Assembly: GCA_903904545.1 (NCBI GenBank)
Contig: CAIVDB010000007.1
Coordinates: 1 to 8,260 of the forward strand
DNA length: 8,260 bases
Direction of reading: 5' to 3'
From: an uncultured bacterium
Lineage (GTDB): Bacteria; Patescibacteria; JAEDAM01; Absconditabacterales; Absconditicoccaceae
Shown here: piece by piece, positions 6,902-8,260 of the stretch
How positions within the stretch are numbered: position 1 is the first letter of the stretch
Layout: every line of letters starts with the position of its first letter
The notes under the pieces: generated by a model
Told to the model about the DNA's origin: nothing
The model's input: only the letters and a program-made list of their open reading frames with translations
Database searches by the model: none
Program-made: the position numbers and the translations under genes

Positions 6902-7855
6902 ATGGAAATTCAAGAAATTGTCGATCAAGCGAAGCAAAAAATTACTGATTTCCGTGAGAAATATCCTAATGGAGTAGTTGTTATTCGATGAGCTACTGCC
7001 ACAGGCAAAAGTAAACTCTCTGTGCTGGTATCAGAGTTTTTCGATACAGAAATTATCTCTGCCGATAGTAGGCAGATTTTTCGTTATATGAATATTGGGA
7101 CAGATAAAGTGTCTCAAGAAATCCGTGATCGTATTCCTCATCACCAAATAGATATCGTAGACCCCGATGAGTGGTATACTGCCGGACAATGGCAAAAAGA
7201 TACCTACCGCATCATTGAGGAAATTCAATCAAGAGGTAAGCTTCCTATGATTGTGGGCGGAACGGGACTCTATATCGATACCGTGTACAAAAACTTTTCT
7301 CTCCCCGAGGCGAAGCCCAATCCTACGCTCAGAGATGAACTCTACGCAAAAGAAGAAGCCCAACCGGGATATCTTCACGCAACGCTGTCCCAACTCGACC
7401 CTGAAGAAGCTCAGAAACTTCATCCTAACTCTACGAGATATTTAGTAAGAGCACTAGAAATATTTTATACGACGGGGGAGACTAAGACAGCAAGTTTTAT
7501 CCAACAACCCGTGAAATATCCTTTGCTTATGCTCGGACTTCGAAGAGAGAAAGAAGCAGGAAATATGATGATCAATGCAAGGATCAAAGAGATGTTTGCT
7601 CAAGGACTGGTGGCTGAAGTTCAAGATCTTTTGGATCGTGGATATATGGAAGACCTACAGTCCATGCAGGGGATCGGCTACAAAGAAGTAATTCCGCTTA
7701 TTCGTGGTGAATGTACTCAAGAAAAAAGTGAAGAGCAATTGAAAAAAAATACCCATCATCTCGCCAAGAAACAAAGAACTCGATTTCGTAGGTATATCGC
7801 AGAGGGCAAGCAAAGCCCGAAGGACAATGTGGAGTATGAAGTGTTCTATCTCTAG
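6902..7855 (+). CDS. miaA: tRNA dimethylallyltransferase (A37 isopentenylation)
   Basis: Transfers a dimethylallyl group to N6 of A37 in tRNAs that read codons beginning with U, the first step toward ms2i6A, in the cytoplasm. 317 residues, within the usual range, with about 24 extra residues before the P-loop. The P-loop is GATATGKS (30-37), and its first Gly is a TGA codon (6989-6991), one of the best proofs of UGA = Gly here. The catalytic Asp is D55 in SADSRQIF, followed by the IGTDK block (65-69). The GGTGLY motif is at 119-124. The C-terminal signature QGIGYKE is followed by HHLAKKQRTRFRR (285-297), where the usual Trp of RTWFRR is Arg. The ATG at 6902 lacks a Shine-Dalgarno; a standard-code caller would lose the P-loop by starting at 7022. 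In a UGA-reading organism i6A37 could affect UGA decoding, but that is speculation. Confidence 0.96.
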
Positions 7856-7880
7856 GTGATCTGCTTATTTTTAAAATGAA

Positions 7881-7908
7881 TTGACTTTATATAGAAAATA
7901 CATATAAT
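7881..7908 (+). promoter_or_regulatory. Strong sigma70-like promoter
   Basis: TTGACT (7881-7886) and a perfect TATAAT (7903-7908) are separated by 16 bp. It is the best promoter in the window and drives the gene at 7952; transcription would begin near 7915, giving an A-rich leader of about 37 nt. Confidence 0.75.
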
Positions 7909-7920
7909 AAAAATACAGGT

Positions 7921-7948
7921 AAATAAAAAGTAAAAACTAAAAACAAAA
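7921..7948 (+). repeat. A-rich heptanucleotide array before the last gene
   Basis: Units AAATAAA, AAGTAAA, AACTAAA and AACAAAA (7 bp each) end 3 bp before the ATG at 7952, in the predicted 5' untranslated region. A period of 7 in such A-rich sequence could arise by chance, but the fourth base of the first three units is T each time. Confidence 0.55.
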
Positions 7949-7951
7949 AAA

Positions 7952-8260
7952 ATGAATATTTTTGATATGAATGTTTATATCCTAAATCACGAGAAAAAGC
8001 GTATTGAGGTACAGGAAAAGATGGAAGAATATGGTATTGATTATCATGTTCTTGAGAATCCAGAGTTTTGCTTCACTAAAGGGTGTCTTAAGAAACATCC
8101 ACAGAAACAAGGGATTATATTCCGTCTGATGGTTAAAGAACCAAAAAAGAATGACGCATGCCCCCTAAAATTGGATTCCCCCACTCTAATTCATCTGCGT
8201 AAAAATACCATGCACACTGTTTGCAGGCAATTGCGATTATTGGGGCTGCGACAAATAATC
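7952..8260 (+). CDS. Unrecognised protein, 3' end outside window
   Basis: Open from ATG through the window end, 103 codons visible, with no TGA, TAA or TAG. I do not recognise the product. The first 35 residues (MNIFDMNVYILNHEKKRIEV, then QEKMEEYGIDYHVLEN) show a short beta strand followed by a charged helix, distantly like the start of family 25 glycosyltransferases (YVINL..R...), but this is too weak to name. Four cysteines are visible (C43, C48, C72, C93). The segment from about 8160 has C-runs (CCCCCC, CCCCC) unlike the rest of the window, so a change in composition or a frameshift near there is possible. A strong promoter precedes the gene, making it an independent transcript. Confidence 0.6.
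   Translation, partial: MNIFDMNVYILNHEKKRIEVQEKMEEYGIDYHVLENPEFCFTKGCLKKHPQKQGIIFRLMVKEPKKNDACPLKLDSPTLIHLRKNTMHTVCRQLRLLGLRQII

Noticed and set aside
2..7855. UGA read as tryptophan (code 4) or selenocysteine
   Set aside because: TGA falls on conserved Gly columns, as in the MiaA P-loop. Trp is encoded by TGG where expected, there are far too many sites for selenocysteine, and no SECIS-like hairpins follow them.

Overview
The window comes from a bacterium that reads UGA as glycine (genetic code 25), which points to Absconditabacteria (SR1) or Gracilibacteria (BD1-5) in the Candidate Phyla Radiation. I see 33 in-frame TGA codons across seven genes. Several fall on glycines that are nearly invariant in known families: the first Gly of the MiaA P-loop, the Gly after the DedA PGD motif region, and the Gly before the [10 protein letters not shown] block of ClpP. 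Every complete gene ends in TAA or TAG, never TGA. The sequence is AT-rich, and no start codon is preceded by a convincing Shine-Dalgarno sequence. Under the standard code most of these genes look like chains of broken fragments; under code 25 they are intact. I cannot separate SR1 from BD1-5 with what is here.

Layout on the + strand unless noted. 2-874: the 3' part of a Cys-rich protein of a type common in CPR genomes, followed by a terminator. 1029-2669: glutamyl-tRNA synthetase (gltX). 2688-3344: a DedA/SNARE-associated membrane protein. 3345-3549: a 22-bp tandem repeat and a bidirectional terminator between convergent genes. 3550-4134 (-): ClpP, whose catalytic Asp is replaced by Asn. 4135-4343: a divergent promoter region with repeats and a leader hairpin. 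4344-5879: a secreted protein with a long helical body and a C-terminal peptidoglycan-binding domain. 5971-6762: a single-pass membrane protein with two AT-hook-like motifs in its cytoplasmic tail. 6763-6901: a nested inverted-repeat element and a probable promoter. 6902-7855: MiaA, tRNA dimethylallyltransferase. 7952-8260: the start of an unrecognised gene behind a strong sigma70-like promoter.

The genes do not form one pathway. Translation and tRNA modification (gltX, miaA), proteolysis (clpP) and the cell envelope (DedA, the peptidoglycan-binding protein, the AT-hook membrane protein) sit side by side, mostly as single transcription units with their own spacers. Only gltX and the DedA gene are close enough (18 bp) to share a transcript.

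The most unusual points are the Ser-His-Asn ClpP, the membrane-anchored AT-hook protein, the heptanucleotide-period repeats present in most spacers (three ending 3 bp before a start codon), and the uneven use of UGA for glycine, from about half of glycines in the first gene to about one in twenty in miaA. No CRISPR array, rRNA, tRNA or insertion sequence is visible.
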